From assembly GCA_964444135.1 (NCBI GenBank), contig CAYUFX010000008.1, positions 1 to 64,000 on the forward strand: a stretch of 64,000 nucleotides of DNA. The letters run 5' to 3'. This document shows positions 43,251-51,867 of this stretch, piece by piece. Numbering within the stretch: the first letter of the stretch is position 1; each line of letters opens with the position of its first letter. The stretch is from NIOZ-UU13 sp964444135 (GTDB lineage: Bacteria; Planctomycetota; Phycisphaerae; Sedimentisphaerales; Anaerobacaceae). Under the pieces are notes generated by a model. That model was given only the letters and a program-made list of their open reading frames with translations. It did not search any database and was not told the origin of the DNA. The translations under genes were made by a program, and so were the position numbers.

Positions 43251-44615
43251 ATGAGTGAAATTACGAAAAAGAACACGTCGCGTCGTGAGTTTTTGAAAAC
43301 TACCGGTCGGATCGCCGCGACCTCGGCACTGGCAGCGGGGATTGCACCGAAGGTCTATGCTGCCGGTAACGACACTATCAAGGTTGCGTTGATCGGCTGC
43401 GGTGGTCGGGGCACAGGCGCAGCGTCGAACGCCCTTTCGGTCAAGAACGGCCCTATCAAGCTGGTCGCTATGGCCGATGTCTTCGGGAACCGTGTTGCTC
43501 GCAGTTACAAGAGCTTGAATAACCAGCATGCTGACCAGGTGGATGTGCCCAGGGGTCGTCAGTTTGTCGGCTTCGACGGTTACAAAAAAGCAATGGATTG
43601 TCTTGACAAAGGTGATGTGGCGATATTTGCGACGCCTCCGGCATTCCGCTGGGTGAATTTTAAGTATGCCATCGAGAAGGGCCTCAACGTGTTCATGGAA
43701 AAGCCGGTCACAGTTGACGGCCCGACCACGCGCAGGATGCTCAAGCTCGCCGAACAGTCCGTGAGGAAGAACCTCAAGGTGGGTGTGGGTCTCATGATTC
43801 GCCATTGCAGGGGCCGACAGGAGTTGAAACGCCGCATCGACGACGGCGAGATAGGCAATATCATCGCGATGCGGGCTTACCGGATGGCCGGACGCGCATG
43901 CACCTCCGGGCCTAAACCCAGCGGGATTAGCGAGGTGCTGTACCAAATCCAGCGATTCCATGCCTTCCTGTGGGCCAGCGGCGGCATGTACAGCGATTAC
44001 TATATTCACCAGATAGATGAGTGTTCGTGGATGAGAGGTGCCTGGCCGGTCGAGGCTCATGCTACCGGCGGCCGACACTACCGAGGCAACTCTCTGGATC
44101 AAAACTTTGACAATTACTCGATAGAATACACCTATCCGGACGGCACCAAGCTCTTTTACTACGGTCGGGCAATGGATGGCTGTCAAGGTGGGTTCTCCAG
44201 CTATGCCCTCGGTACGAAAGGTACAGCCGTCATCTCGACGAACAGCCATTATCCGGGCAAGGTCCGGACCTACAAAGGCCATAACATGACTATGGAGAAC
44301 CTGATATGGCGATTCCCGCAGCCCGAGCCGAATCCGTACCAGCTCGAGTGGGATGACCTGATAGACGCTATTCGTAACGACATACCGTACAATGAGGTTG
44401 AGCGTGGCGCCATCTCAAGTATGATAAGCTCTATGGGCCGAATGGCTGCCCACACGGGCCAAATCATTACTTACGACCAGATACTAAACTGCGAGCACGA
44501 GTTCGCTCCTGATGTTGACAAGCTGACAAATGACGGCCCAGCACCCCTGCTGCTTGGTCCCGACGGCAAATATCCCGTCCCGCAGCCGGGCATCCTCAAG
44601 GACAGGGAATACTGA
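43251..44615 (+). CDS. Tat-exported Gfo/Idh/MocA oxidoreductase
   Basis: This 454-residue protein has a twin-arginine leader (SRREFLKTTGRIAATSALAAG). A Rossmann fold starts with IKVALIGCGGRGTGAASNA. The catalytic EKPV motif lies in GLNVFMEKPVTVDGP near residue 147, and GGMYSDYYIHQIDECSWMRG lies in the substrate domain. It is likely a periplasmic dehydrogenase or sugar-processing enzyme using a tightly bound NAD(P). It and the next gene are related and lie in tandem with a 218-base gap that shows no feature. Substrate unknown. Confidence 0.88.
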   Translation: MSEITKKNTSRREFLKTTGRIAATSALAAGIAPKVYAAGNDTIKVALIGCGGRGTGAASNALSVKNGPIKLVAMADVFGNRVARSYKSLNNQHADQVDVPRGRQFVGFDGYKKAMDCLDKGDVAIFATPPAFRWVNFKYAIEKGLNVFMEKPVTVDGPTTRRMLKLAEQSVRKNLKVGVGLMIRHCRGRQELKRRIDDGEIGNIIAMRAYRMAGRACTSGPKPSGISEVLYQIQRFHAFLWASGGMYSDYYIHQIDECSWMRGAWPVEAHATGGRHYRGNSLDQNFDNYSIEYTYPDGTKLFYYGRAMDGCQGGFSSYALGTKGTAVISTNSHYPGKVRTYKGHNMTMENLIWRFPQPEPNPYQLEWDDLIDAIRNDIPYNEVERGAISSMISSMGRMAAHTGQIITYDQILNCEHEFAPDVDKLTNDGPAPLLLGPDGKYPVPQPGILKDREY

Positions 44616-44833
44616 GATTTAGTTTAGACAGAATTACAATGCATGATTTTCCGCTGGTCCCGGTTTCACCTGGACGAGCGGTTGGTTATTCGATGGCCCA
44701 GGACCTTGGCTTGTTTGTTGCCATGTTGACTGCTGGGTGCCGTTGGTCAGGTGTAATCTACGCGATCTCAAGAAGAATGATACGAATTATTAGTGACTCA
44801 GTCTAACAAGGACAGAAAGGAAAAGGAGGTAGT

Positions 44834-46153
44834 ATGGCACGAGCAAAACAATCCGACAAAGGCGCCGGCACAACTCGGCGTGATTTCCTGAAAGCTTCAA
44901 CCGTGGCGGCTTCGGCCGCTGTGTCGAGCGCTTTAGGCATAAATCGCAGTGTATTTGCCGCCGGCAGCGATATCATTCGCGTAGGCATGGTAGGTTGCGG
45001 AGGACGTTGCACGGGTGCAGCCGCTCAGGCGCTCACAGCGGACTCCGGCGCGCGCTTGGTTGCTATGTGTGACATCTTTATGGACCGTGTCAAAGAAAAA
45101 CGCAGAATTCTCAAAGAACAAAAAGGAAGTCAGGTCACTGTGGACGACGCTCACTGCTTTGCCGGCTTCGATGGCTACAAGCACGTGATCGAGTCGTCCG
45201 ATGTGGTGCTAATTGCCAACGCGGCCAAGTTCCACCCGCTCCATTCTATGACCGCGATTCAGGCAGGAAAACACGTTTTTGTGGAGAAGCCACACGGCAT
45301 CGACCCTGCCGGGGTCAAGCTCATGCAACAGGCCGCCGACCTGGCAAAGCAGAAGGATTTGTGTATTGTATCCGGCCTGCACAGCAGATATCACACTGGG
45401 TACGCCGAAACCGTCCAGCGGATACATGACGGCGCCATCGGTGACATAATCTCTATTGAAGAGAACTTCCTTCGTCCCCCATATGTGATCATAGACCGCA
45501 AACCGGGGCTCTCGGAGCTCCAGTGGCAATGCAGCACCCAATACCATTTCCGCTGGCTCTCCGGAGACGATGTGCCTCAATCGCTGGTGCACAACCTGGA
45601 CCGCGCCAGCTGGGCGATGCACAACAAAGTGCCCGTGAAGTGCCACGGTTTGGGCGGGCGGTCTTCGATGACCGACCCGATTTACGGTGACGTATTCGAC
45701 CATCATTCGGTGATTTACGAATGCGACAACGGTGTGCGTATTTATGCCTTCTGCCGCACTACAAAAGGGTGCTACAACGAAGATTCCAGCATTGTGTTTG
45801 GCAGCAAAGGCAAGGCGGACATTAAGCAGTGCCGAATCTGGGGTAAGACAAACTGGCGCTGGAAGGGAAGATGTAATCCTTATCAGATAGAGCACGATGT
45901 GCTCTTTGCGGCGATTCGCGCCGGCAAGCCCGTCAACAACGGCGACTATATGGCCCACAGCACGATGGTCGGCGTGATGGGGCAGATCTCCTGTTATACA
46001 GGCAAAGAGGTTACCTGGGAGCAGATAAACCAGTCCGATTTCTATTACCCGCCCAGGCCGGAGGATTGCCGCGACGATATGGAGCCTCCCGTTAAGCTCG
46101 GTGCCGATGGCAGCTATCCTGTACCCAAACCGGGTTTTACAAGCATGATTTGA
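44834..46153 (+). CDS. Tat-exported Gfo/Idh/MocA oxidoreductase, tandem relative
   Basis: This 439-residue protein has a Tat leader (TRRDFLKASTVAASAAVSSA) and IRVGMVGCGGRCTGAAAQA at the nucleotide fold. The active-site EKP lies in GKHVFVEKPHGIDPAG. It ends GSYPVPKPG, as the preceding gene ends KYPVPQPG, so the two share a subfamily with a common C terminus. ATG follows AAGGAGG. It may act with its neighbour on the same secreted sugar pool. Confidence 0.88.
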   Translation: MARAKQSDKGAGTTRRDFLKASTVAASAAVSSALGINRSVFAAGSDIIRVGMVGCGGRCTGAAAQALTADSGARLVAMCDIFMDRVKEKRRILKEQKGSQVTVDDAHCFAGFDGYKHVIESSDVVLIANAAKFHPLHSMTAIQAGKHVFVEKPHGIDPAGVKLMQQAADLAKQKDLCIVSGLHSRYHTGYAETVQRIHDGAIGDIISIEENFLRPPYVIIDRKPGLSELQWQCSTQYHFRWLSGDDVPQSLVHNLDRASWAMHNKVPVKCHGLGGRSSMTDPIYGDVFDHHSVIYECDNGVRIYAFCRTTKGCYNEDSSIVFGSKGKADIKQCRIWGKTNWRWKGRCNPYQIEHDVLFAAIRAGKPVNNGDYMAHSTMVGVMGQISCYTGKEVTWEQINQSDFYYPPRPEDCRDDMEPPVKLGADGSYPVPKPGFTSMI

Positions 46154-46274
46154 GCGAAAGTCTGAAAAAGGTTATAATGCCAAAGAATGGGGTTGTCAAA
46201 CGGAGAGAATCCCACGAATGTAATGTCCCTAATGATACTTTGCCCTTTTTGTATATGTTTTGAGGAAACAGAAT

Positions 46275-47276
46275 ATGAGTATTAGTCGTATATTGATGTA
46301 TGTTATTACCGTAGCGACCTGTCTGGTCGTCACGATGGCTACAGATACGGTGGCCTCGCAAGACAAGCTTTCGAAGAAATATACCGAGACCATTATGACA
46401 AAAGACGGCAAGAAGGTCTCTTTTGAAATGGTTCTCATTCCCAGCGGTAGTTTCACAATGGGCAGTCCTGCAGGTGAGGCCGGTCGTCAGGACCATGAAG
46501 GGCCACAGCATAAAGTGCGCCTCGAACCCTTCTACCTTTGCACGAAAGAGACCACCATTGAGCTTTTTCTGGCCTACTATCAAGAAACGGTCAGTGCTAA
46601 GAGGGACTTCATTGAGGTACAGGAGGCAAAAAAGGACACAGAGCAGCAGGGCAAGGATGAAGTTGATGCGATTACAGGCCCTACACCTGTCTATGGCGAC
46701 ATGACGATGGGATACGAGGAAACACACCCCGCCATGGGGATGACCTGGCACAACGCAATGACCTTTTGCGGGTGGCTTTCGAAAAAAACCGACAAAAAAT
46801 ATCGACTGCCGACAGAGGCCGAGTGGGAATATGCCTGCCGTGCGGGTACGATCAACGTCTTTGGCTTTAGGAACGAACCGAGCGGGCTCAAGGATTTTGC
46901 CTGGTATGAAGCAAATGCCGATAGTGAGACCAATCCTGTAGGCAAGAAAAAGCCCAATGCCTGGGGTCTCTATGATATGTCGGGCAATGTTCGCGAGTGG
47001 GTTTACGATTTCTACAGTCCCACGGCTTACAAGGAAGCTGCCAAGAAAAGCCCGGCAGTCAATCCGAAAGGACCAAAGGCCGGCAAAGTACATGTAGCTC
47101 GCGGCGGTGACTATAGTAGCTCTGTGGAGGCACTGCGCTGTGCGGCCAGAAGCTTTGAGGAAGAATGGTGGCGTTCGGGGGACCCCCAGATTCCCAAGAG
47201 CATTTGGTGGCTGCCTGAAATGGATTTTATAGGTTTCAGGGTGGCCCGATCTGTAGAGACAGCCACTAAAAAGTAA
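46275..47276 (+). CDS. Exported FGE/SUMF1-domain protein
   Basis: This 333-residue protein has a signal peptide (about 1-27) and a formylglycine-generating-enzyme fold: FEMVLIPSGSFTMGSPAGE, HPAMGMTWHNAMTFCGWLS, YRLPTEAEWEYACRAGT, WGLYDMSGNVREWVYDFY and HVARGGDYSSS. These domains activate sulfatases or serve other binding and catalytic roles. No sulfatase is near. The C-terminal region has Cys in LRCAARSFEEE, but the true FGE Cys pair is not evident, so a non-sulfatase role is likely. ATG at 46275 follows TGAGGA. Confidence 0.85.
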   Translation: MSISRILMYVITVATCLVVTMATDTVASQDKLSKKYTETIMTKDGKKVSFEMVLIPSGSFTMGSPAGEAGRQDHEGPQHKVRLEPFYLCTKETTIELFLAYYQETVSAKRDFIEVQEAKKDTEQQGKDEVDAITGPTPVYGDMTMGYEETHPAMGMTWHNAMTFCGWLSKKTDKKYRLPTEAEWEYACRAGTINVFGFRNEPSGLKDFAWYEANADSETNPVGKKKPNAWGLYDMSGNVREWVYDFYSPTAYKEAAKKSPAVNPKGPKAGKVHVARGGDYSSSVEALRCAARSFEEEWWRSGDPQIPKSIWWLPEMDFIGFRVARSVETATKK

Positions 47277-47293
47277 CGCAGATAAGTGCTGCT

Positions 47294-48511
47294 TCAGCGA
47301 GAAAAGTCTATCTTGGCATCCGATGAGGCAAAATCGCCGCTGGAATAGTCGCCTACACTCCGAGGCTTCGGCGACGGAGTGAGGATGCTGGTTCTGAAAG
47401 ACTCATTTTCAAAGAGCTGTTTCGAAAGCATGACATATCCTTCGCTCATCGGGTGACTGGCATCAACATACAACTCGCTGGGTAAAGTCGGAGGCATATA
47501 GTAGGCAATATTATTTTGTTGTAGCCAGTCTTCAATTTTACTTTTCATCTTTCGATAAATCTCGATGCTCTCGCCCTTGAGCATGTGCTCGTTAAATGGG
47601 CCAACGAGGACGAATACGCTGTTGCCTCTTTTCTTCAACAGCTTGACCGACTGCCGGAAAAAGTTCCATTGCAGTGAGGTCTCGAGCTCAACCCACTGGA
47701 AATCCATTTTAGCTGTTCCCTTCTCCGTCCAGGAAATATGTTCGCTCTGACTATTGTTGGCAGAGGTGGAAAGCTCGAAAGTGACGGCGCTGGCGGGATT
47801 CTCGTAGGGGTGTTCCAGCGTCCAAGTGGGCAGGTCCATGTTCTCGAAATAGGTAATATTCAGATGGGATGTCCAGCTTAATAAAGGCACATAGCGTTCT
47901 ACCACAGCGGAAAACCTCTTGGAATACGTGTCCTTGTAGCAGGGAATATTTGGAATAAACTGCGGTACCAGCCTGGGATGATTGAAACGAAATTCTTTTT
48001 CGGTTTGCAAATCGTGTTTCCTTGAGCTCATCCATAAAGGATTAAAATGAAGAACGACCTTCTTGTTTGAGATGTCGTGACCATAGTATTTCAGCAAACC
48101 AGCTAATGCCACGGGATGGATGCCATCCACACCCAAATTAGCGAAATGGTCGCGGCCCGCAATTTCGTTGAGACACTCGGACAACGTGTCATATTTGGAC
48201 ACAAAATGTCCCCAAATGACCGAATCCCCAATCACAAGAATTTCGTTCCGGGAACAAGCAAGCCGACTATAACGGCTGTACAACCAGTAATCATTGCTTA
48301 ACTCATAGGGCAAGCGATAATGAGGTTCGGGCTCATATTTTTCCGCTCGTTCCCAAAGTCTGGGCCCGAAACAAAATAAAGCCAGGGTAACAATTCCAAC
48401 GAAAGTCCATTCGTATCCGGATAAACGCACGCTGTTGGAACTGAATACAGCTTCAGTTTTATTAGGCGGACAAAAATCTTTTCGGTTTTCTAAAATGTTA
48501 TTTTCAGGCAT
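47294..48511 (-). CDS. Membrane-anchored SGNH-type protein, AlgJ/AlgX-like partner of MBOAT
   Basis: This 405-residue protein has one membrane segment at about 33-50 and an SGNH hydrolase-like domain. The nucleophile region is LVIGDSVIWGHFVS near residue 93. The Asp-His pair appears in YVDASHPMSEGYVML near residue 355. Such proteins pass acyl groups from an MBOAT protein to an exported polysaccharide. It follows the MBOAT gene by 46 bases on the same strand, supporting that role. The target polymer is unknown. Confidence 0.78.
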   Translation of the reverse strand: MPENNILENRKDFCPPNKTEAVFSSNSVRLSGYEWTFVGIVTLALFCFGPRLWERAEKYEPEPHYRLPYELSNDYWLYSRYSRLACSRNEILVIGDSVIWGHFVSKYDTLSECLNEIAGRDHFANLGVDGIHPVALAGLLKYYGHDISNKKVVLHFNPLWMSSRKHDLQTEKEFRFNHPRLVPQFIPNIPCYKDTYSKRFSAVVERYVPLLSWTSHLNITYFENMDLPTWTLEHPYENPASAVTFELSTSANNSQSEHISWTEKGTAKMDFQWVELETSLQWNFFRQSVKLLKKRGNSVFVLVGPFNEHMLKGESIEIYRKMKSKIEDWLQQNNIAYYMPPTLPSELYVDASHPMSEGYVMLSKQLFENESFRTSILTPSPKPRSVGDYSSGDFASSDAKIDFSR

Positions 48512-48557
48512 CTTGTTTTGCCTCAGTTATTAAAGCCTCTTAAAAATCTTACTAATT

Positions 48558-49934
48558 TCAGAACTGCAGGTAGATAAATCCTTTCTCACTCGCCGGGGCA
48601 AAGACAGCCAGGTAGAAAACTAACAAAAGAACAATCCCTACGCGGACGGCCCTCAGCTCAAGGACCCACTTAAGTTTGGATTCATAAGCAAACTGATATA
48701 GCCACACAGCAAAGACCAAGGCCAAAGCCAGCAATGGACAATAGGGATTTGCCAGTCCGGAGCTGAATATTCTTGTTACAATCACCCAAGCGTCACTTAT
48801 TGTTTCAGCCCGGAAGAAAATCCACGCAAAGCTGACAAAAATAAACACAAGCAGTTGTTTCACTAATTTCGGCGCCCTTTCTTTGTAAAATGGAGTTCTT
48901 TCCAGCTCTCGAGTACAGAAACGCCCGAGCGCATGCAACGCACCCCAGATAACAAATGTCCAGGCCGCACCATGCCACAATCCCGAAATCACCATAGTCA
49001 GAAACATATTTCTGTAGGTGTTAAACTTGCCCTTGCGGTTGCCTCCCAGGGGAATATACACATAGTCTTTGAACCAGGAGGAAAGACTGATGTGCCATCT
49101 GGACCAGAAGTCACCCAGGCCCGTTGCCAAATATGGATTGTTGAAGTTAAGCATTAAACGAAATCCCATCATTCGCGCCACGCCTCGTGCCATATCCGTA
49201 TAGCCGCTAAAGTCGAAATATATCTGCCAGGAAAACAAAAAAGTGGCCAGGACCAAAGCAGGCGCTTGAAACTGCTCAGGAGCGTCATACACCCTGTCAA
49301 CGTATAGAGCCATATAGTCGGCCAGGGCGACTTTCTTGAAAAAGCCGACAACAAAAAGGGAAAGACCGTCAGCTATGTCCTGTATGGAGACCTTAGGTGG
49401 TTTGTGTAGCTGGGGGAGTAAGTTTTTCGCTCTTTCGATTGGCCCGGCAACCAACCGAGGGAAGAGTGAGACAAAGGTGGCATATCTTATGAAGCTCATC
49501 TCCCTCTCTATATTACCACGATAGTAATCTATGGTATAGCTCATTGACTGGAAGACATAGAATGATATGCCCACGGGTAAAATTATACCGGGAGCAGGGA
49601 GGACATAAGGAATTCCCAATGAAGACAATAGAAAGTTTAAATTATCGGTTACGAATCCACTATATTTGAAAAAGCCAAGCAGCCCGAGATTATTTACAAT
49701 GCTTATGGAAAGCCACATCTTCCGCCGTGCGCTTTTGGCCATTTTCATAACGACGGTGTAGTCCAGCAGTGTCGAATACGAAATTAGAATCAGATATAGT
49801 GGGTTGAAGCAGGCGTAGAAGAAATATGAAGCAGCCAAAAGCCAGGGAACTCTGAGCTTGGTGTTCTTGAGGGCCAGGTAGGCGGGGTAAACAATAATGA
49901 AAAATAGCGCAAACGGCCAGGTATGAAATAACAT
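48558..49934 (-). CDS. MBOAT-family O-acyltransferase (AlgI-like)
   Basis: This 458-residue multi-pass membrane protein carries the AlgI/DltB pattern: YSTLLDYTVVMKMAKS, PVGISFYVFQSMSYTIDYYRG, FSGYTDMARGVARMMGF, NFNNPYLATGLGDFWSRWHISLSSWFKDYVY, and the catalytic His in ISGLWHGAAWTFVIWGALHA. It should transfer acetyl groups across the inner membrane for polysaccharide O-acetylation. ATG follows AAGGA. It lies 13 bases after the FGE-deacetylase fusion gene. Confidence 0.92.
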   Translation of the reverse strand: MLFHTWPFALFFIIVYPAYLALKNTKLRVPWLLAASYFFYACFNPLYLILISYSTLLDYTVVMKMAKSARRKMWLSISIVNNLGLLGFFKYSGFVTDNLNFLLSSLGIPYVLPAPGIILPVGISFYVFQSMSYTIDYYRGNIEREMSFIRYATFVSLFPRLVAGPIERAKNLLPQLHKPPKVSIQDIADGLSLFVVGFFKKVALADYMALYVDRVYDAPEQFQAPALVLATFLFSWQIYFDFSGYTDMARGVARMMGFRLMLNFNNPYLATGLGDFWSRWHISLSSWFKDYVYIPLGGNRKGKFNTYRNMFLTMVISGLWHGAAWTFVIWGALHALGRFCTRELERTPFYKERAPKLVKQLLVFIFVSFAWIFFRAETISDAWVIVTRIFSSGLANPYCPLLALALVFAVWLYQFAYESKLKWVLELRAVRVGIVLLLVFYLAVFAPASEKGFIYLQF

Positions 49935-49947
49935 TCCTTGTGTCCCT

Positions 49948-51810
49948 TTACCTCATCAAGACCTGAATATGCGCCTCTACCGAAGCAGCCAGACCATCTA
50001 AACCATATCCTCCCTCAAGAATGGACACAAGCCGACCTTCGCAGCACTTCTCAGCTATCTCTTTGATGATCTGCGTTAGTTGCGCAAATCCCTCCGTGGT
50101 AACCTTCATTCCGCCGAGCAGGTCATCCTTATGGGCATCAAACCCCGCGGATATGAGCACGAAGTCCGGGGAAAAGGAAAGGGCCGCGGGCTCAAGTTCT
50201 TCTTTGAAGACCTTTACATAATCGGCATCTCCGGAACCAGCCGGCAAGGGTACGTTAATGTTGTAATTCAAACCTTTTCCGCTGCCCTTTTCTGCTTCGC
50301 TTCCGGTGCCTGGATAGAAAGGGTACTGGTGAACACCAAAGTACAGCACTGAAGGGTCATCATAAAACTCTGCCTGAGTACCGTTGCCGTGGTGTACATC
50401 CCAATCCACAATGAGTATTTTTGTTAGGCTGTGTTTCTTTTGAAGGTAGCGGGTGCCGATAGCGATATTGTTAAAGATGCAGAACCCCATCGCTTTATCC
50501 TTTAGTGCATGGTGGCCCGGCGGACGTACCGCACAAAAGGCGTTCGTGACTTTCTTTTCCATGACCGCATCGATGGCTGAGAGCACTCCTCCCACGGCTG
50601 CAAGTGCTACTTCATAGGATTTTGGTGATATCGGAACATCCATTGAATCCAGATATCCCACGCCGCCCTCACAACTTTCTTTGGCTCGCTCTACATATTC
50701 GGGTGTGTGAACCATAGTGAGCCATTTCGAAGAAACATGCTTTGGTGAGAGCTTGAATAATTGAGAGTATAATCCTGTTGCCTTCAGCCTCTCGACTATC
50801 GCGACCAATCTCAGAGGTGCCTCCGGATGGCCTATAGTTGTTTTGTGCTCGAGGTAAATATCATCATAAACGAATCCTGTTTTTAACGCTTTTTTGCTTG
50901 GATTCTCCTTTGTCATATCTTCTCCAGTAGATGTGTTGGCAGGTGCATTTGGGTCGCCGCGAAGCGGCGTCGCTCTTACGCAGCGAAATCCTATAGCGTC
51001 ACTTGCAAGACAAGTATCATTGATAGAAGGGTCGCTGGCACGGTAAGCTGACCGGCAACTTTCGGCGCTGGAGTTCCATGCGCCGCCTCTCAAGACTTTT
51101 TCCTTACCTTTATCTGGCCCCTTCGGGTCTTTTTCCAGGCTATGCTTGTAATAATCCTCTGAATAAAAATCATTGCACCATTCCGACACACTTCCATGCA
51201 TATCATAAAGCCCCCAGGGATTGGGTTTCTTCTGTCCAACAGGATGTGTCTTTCCGGATGAGTTTTCGGCAAACCAGGCGAAGGTTTTCAGCTTCCGCAC
51301 ATCGTTACCAAAGCTGAACTTTGTGCCGTTGCCCGCCCGACAGGCATACTCCCATTCAGCTTCTGTCGGAAGTCTGTATCCGTTGCCTCCGAAGTTGCAT
51401 TCCCAGGTTTCCTCATCGTAGCAAGGCTCAAAGCCCTCTGCTCGTGAGCGGTCGTTGCAATAAAGAGCTGCATCGGTCCAGTTTATTTGCTCTAAGGGAT
51501 TCTTCGGATTTTTGAAATGAGAGGGGTCAGGGAGCTGATACTTTTCGAACTGCTCCTGGATCACTTCTAATCTGTCCATCCAAAATGAGCTAACCCATAC
51601 CCTGTGCACCGGCGACTCGTCCGGTGAGCCGCTATTGCTTCCCATATCGAACCAGCCTCCGGGAATTTTCACCATCTCAATACCCGTCTTTGTTTTTATG
51701 ACCTCCGGCATATTGGCGGTTTCCTTAGTACGGCGGCAGCCAGTGATAAATGTCAATATCAATAGCAGACAAAAGATTCCTACTGTGAATTTAGGAAATC
51801 GTGTATCCAT
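49948..51810 (-). CDS. Lipoprotein fusing an FGE/SUMF1 domain to a histone-deacetylase-type domain
   Basis: This 620-residue protein has a lipoprotein signal (LLLILTFITGC). The FGE-like domain covers about residues 38-280: IPGGWFDMGSNSGSPDESPVH, YRLPTEAEWEYACRAG, WGLYDMHGSVSEWCNDFY, VLRGGAWNSSAESCRSAYRA. The deacetylase domain covers about 310-620: CAVRPPGHHALKDKA, VDWDVHHGNGTQ (Asp and His ligands), SAGFDAHKDDLLGG and LEGGYGLDG, so the zinc site looks intact. HDAC-type domains are normally cytosolic. An internal ATG at 50916 (MTKENPSKK) is preceded by GGAGA, so a separate cytosolic form is possible. It heads the MBOAT-SGNH pair, 13 bases away. Confidence 0.85.
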   Translation of the reverse strand: MDTRFPKFTVGIFCLLLILTFITGCRRTKETANMPEVIKTKTGIEMVKIPGGWFDMGSNSGSPDESPVHRVWVSSFWMDRLEVIQEQFEKYQLPDPSHFKNPKNPLEQINWTDAALYCNDRSRAEGFEPCYDEETWECNFGGNGYRLPTEAEWEYACRAGNGTKFSFGNDVRKLKTFAWFAENSSGKTHPVGQKKPNPWGLYDMHGSVSEWCNDFYSEDYYKHSLEKDPKGPDKGKEKVLRGGAWNSSAESCRSAYRASDPSINDTCLASDAIGFRCVRATPLRGDPNAPANTSTGEDMTKENPSKKALKTGFVYDDIYLEHKTTIGHPEAPLRLVAIVERLKATGLYSQLFKLSPKHVSSKWLTMVHTPEYVERAKESCEGGVGYLDSMDVPISPKSYEVALAAVGGVLSAIDAVMEKKVTNAFCAVRPPGHHALKDKAMGFCIFNNIAIGTRYLQKKHSLTKILIVDWDVHHGNGTQAEFYDDPSVLYFGVHQYPFYPGTGSEAEKGSGKGLNYNINVPLPAGSGDADYVKVFKEELEPAALSFSPDFVLISAGFDAHKDDLLGGMKVTTEGFAQLTQIIKEIAEKCCEGRLVSILEGGYGLDGLAASVEAHIQVLMR

Positions 51811-51867
51811 CTGCTATATTCCTACAGGCAACCTTTCTTGTCCATTTTCCTTAAGTTCCTAATCCAC

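Noticed and set aside
43059..44282. A 407-codon open frame on the minus strand
   Set aside because: It lies opposite the Tat-exported oxidoreductase at 43251-44615, has no recognisable family and no ribosome binding site. The plus-strand gene has clear motifs.
46137..47093. A 318-codon open frame on the minus strand
   Set aside because: It is antisense to the FGE-domain gene and crosses its promoter region. No protein family features are visible.
46275..47276. True sulfatase-activating enzyme
   Set aside because: No sulfatase gene is in the window and the catalytic Cys pair of FGE is not evident, so only the domain family is claimed.
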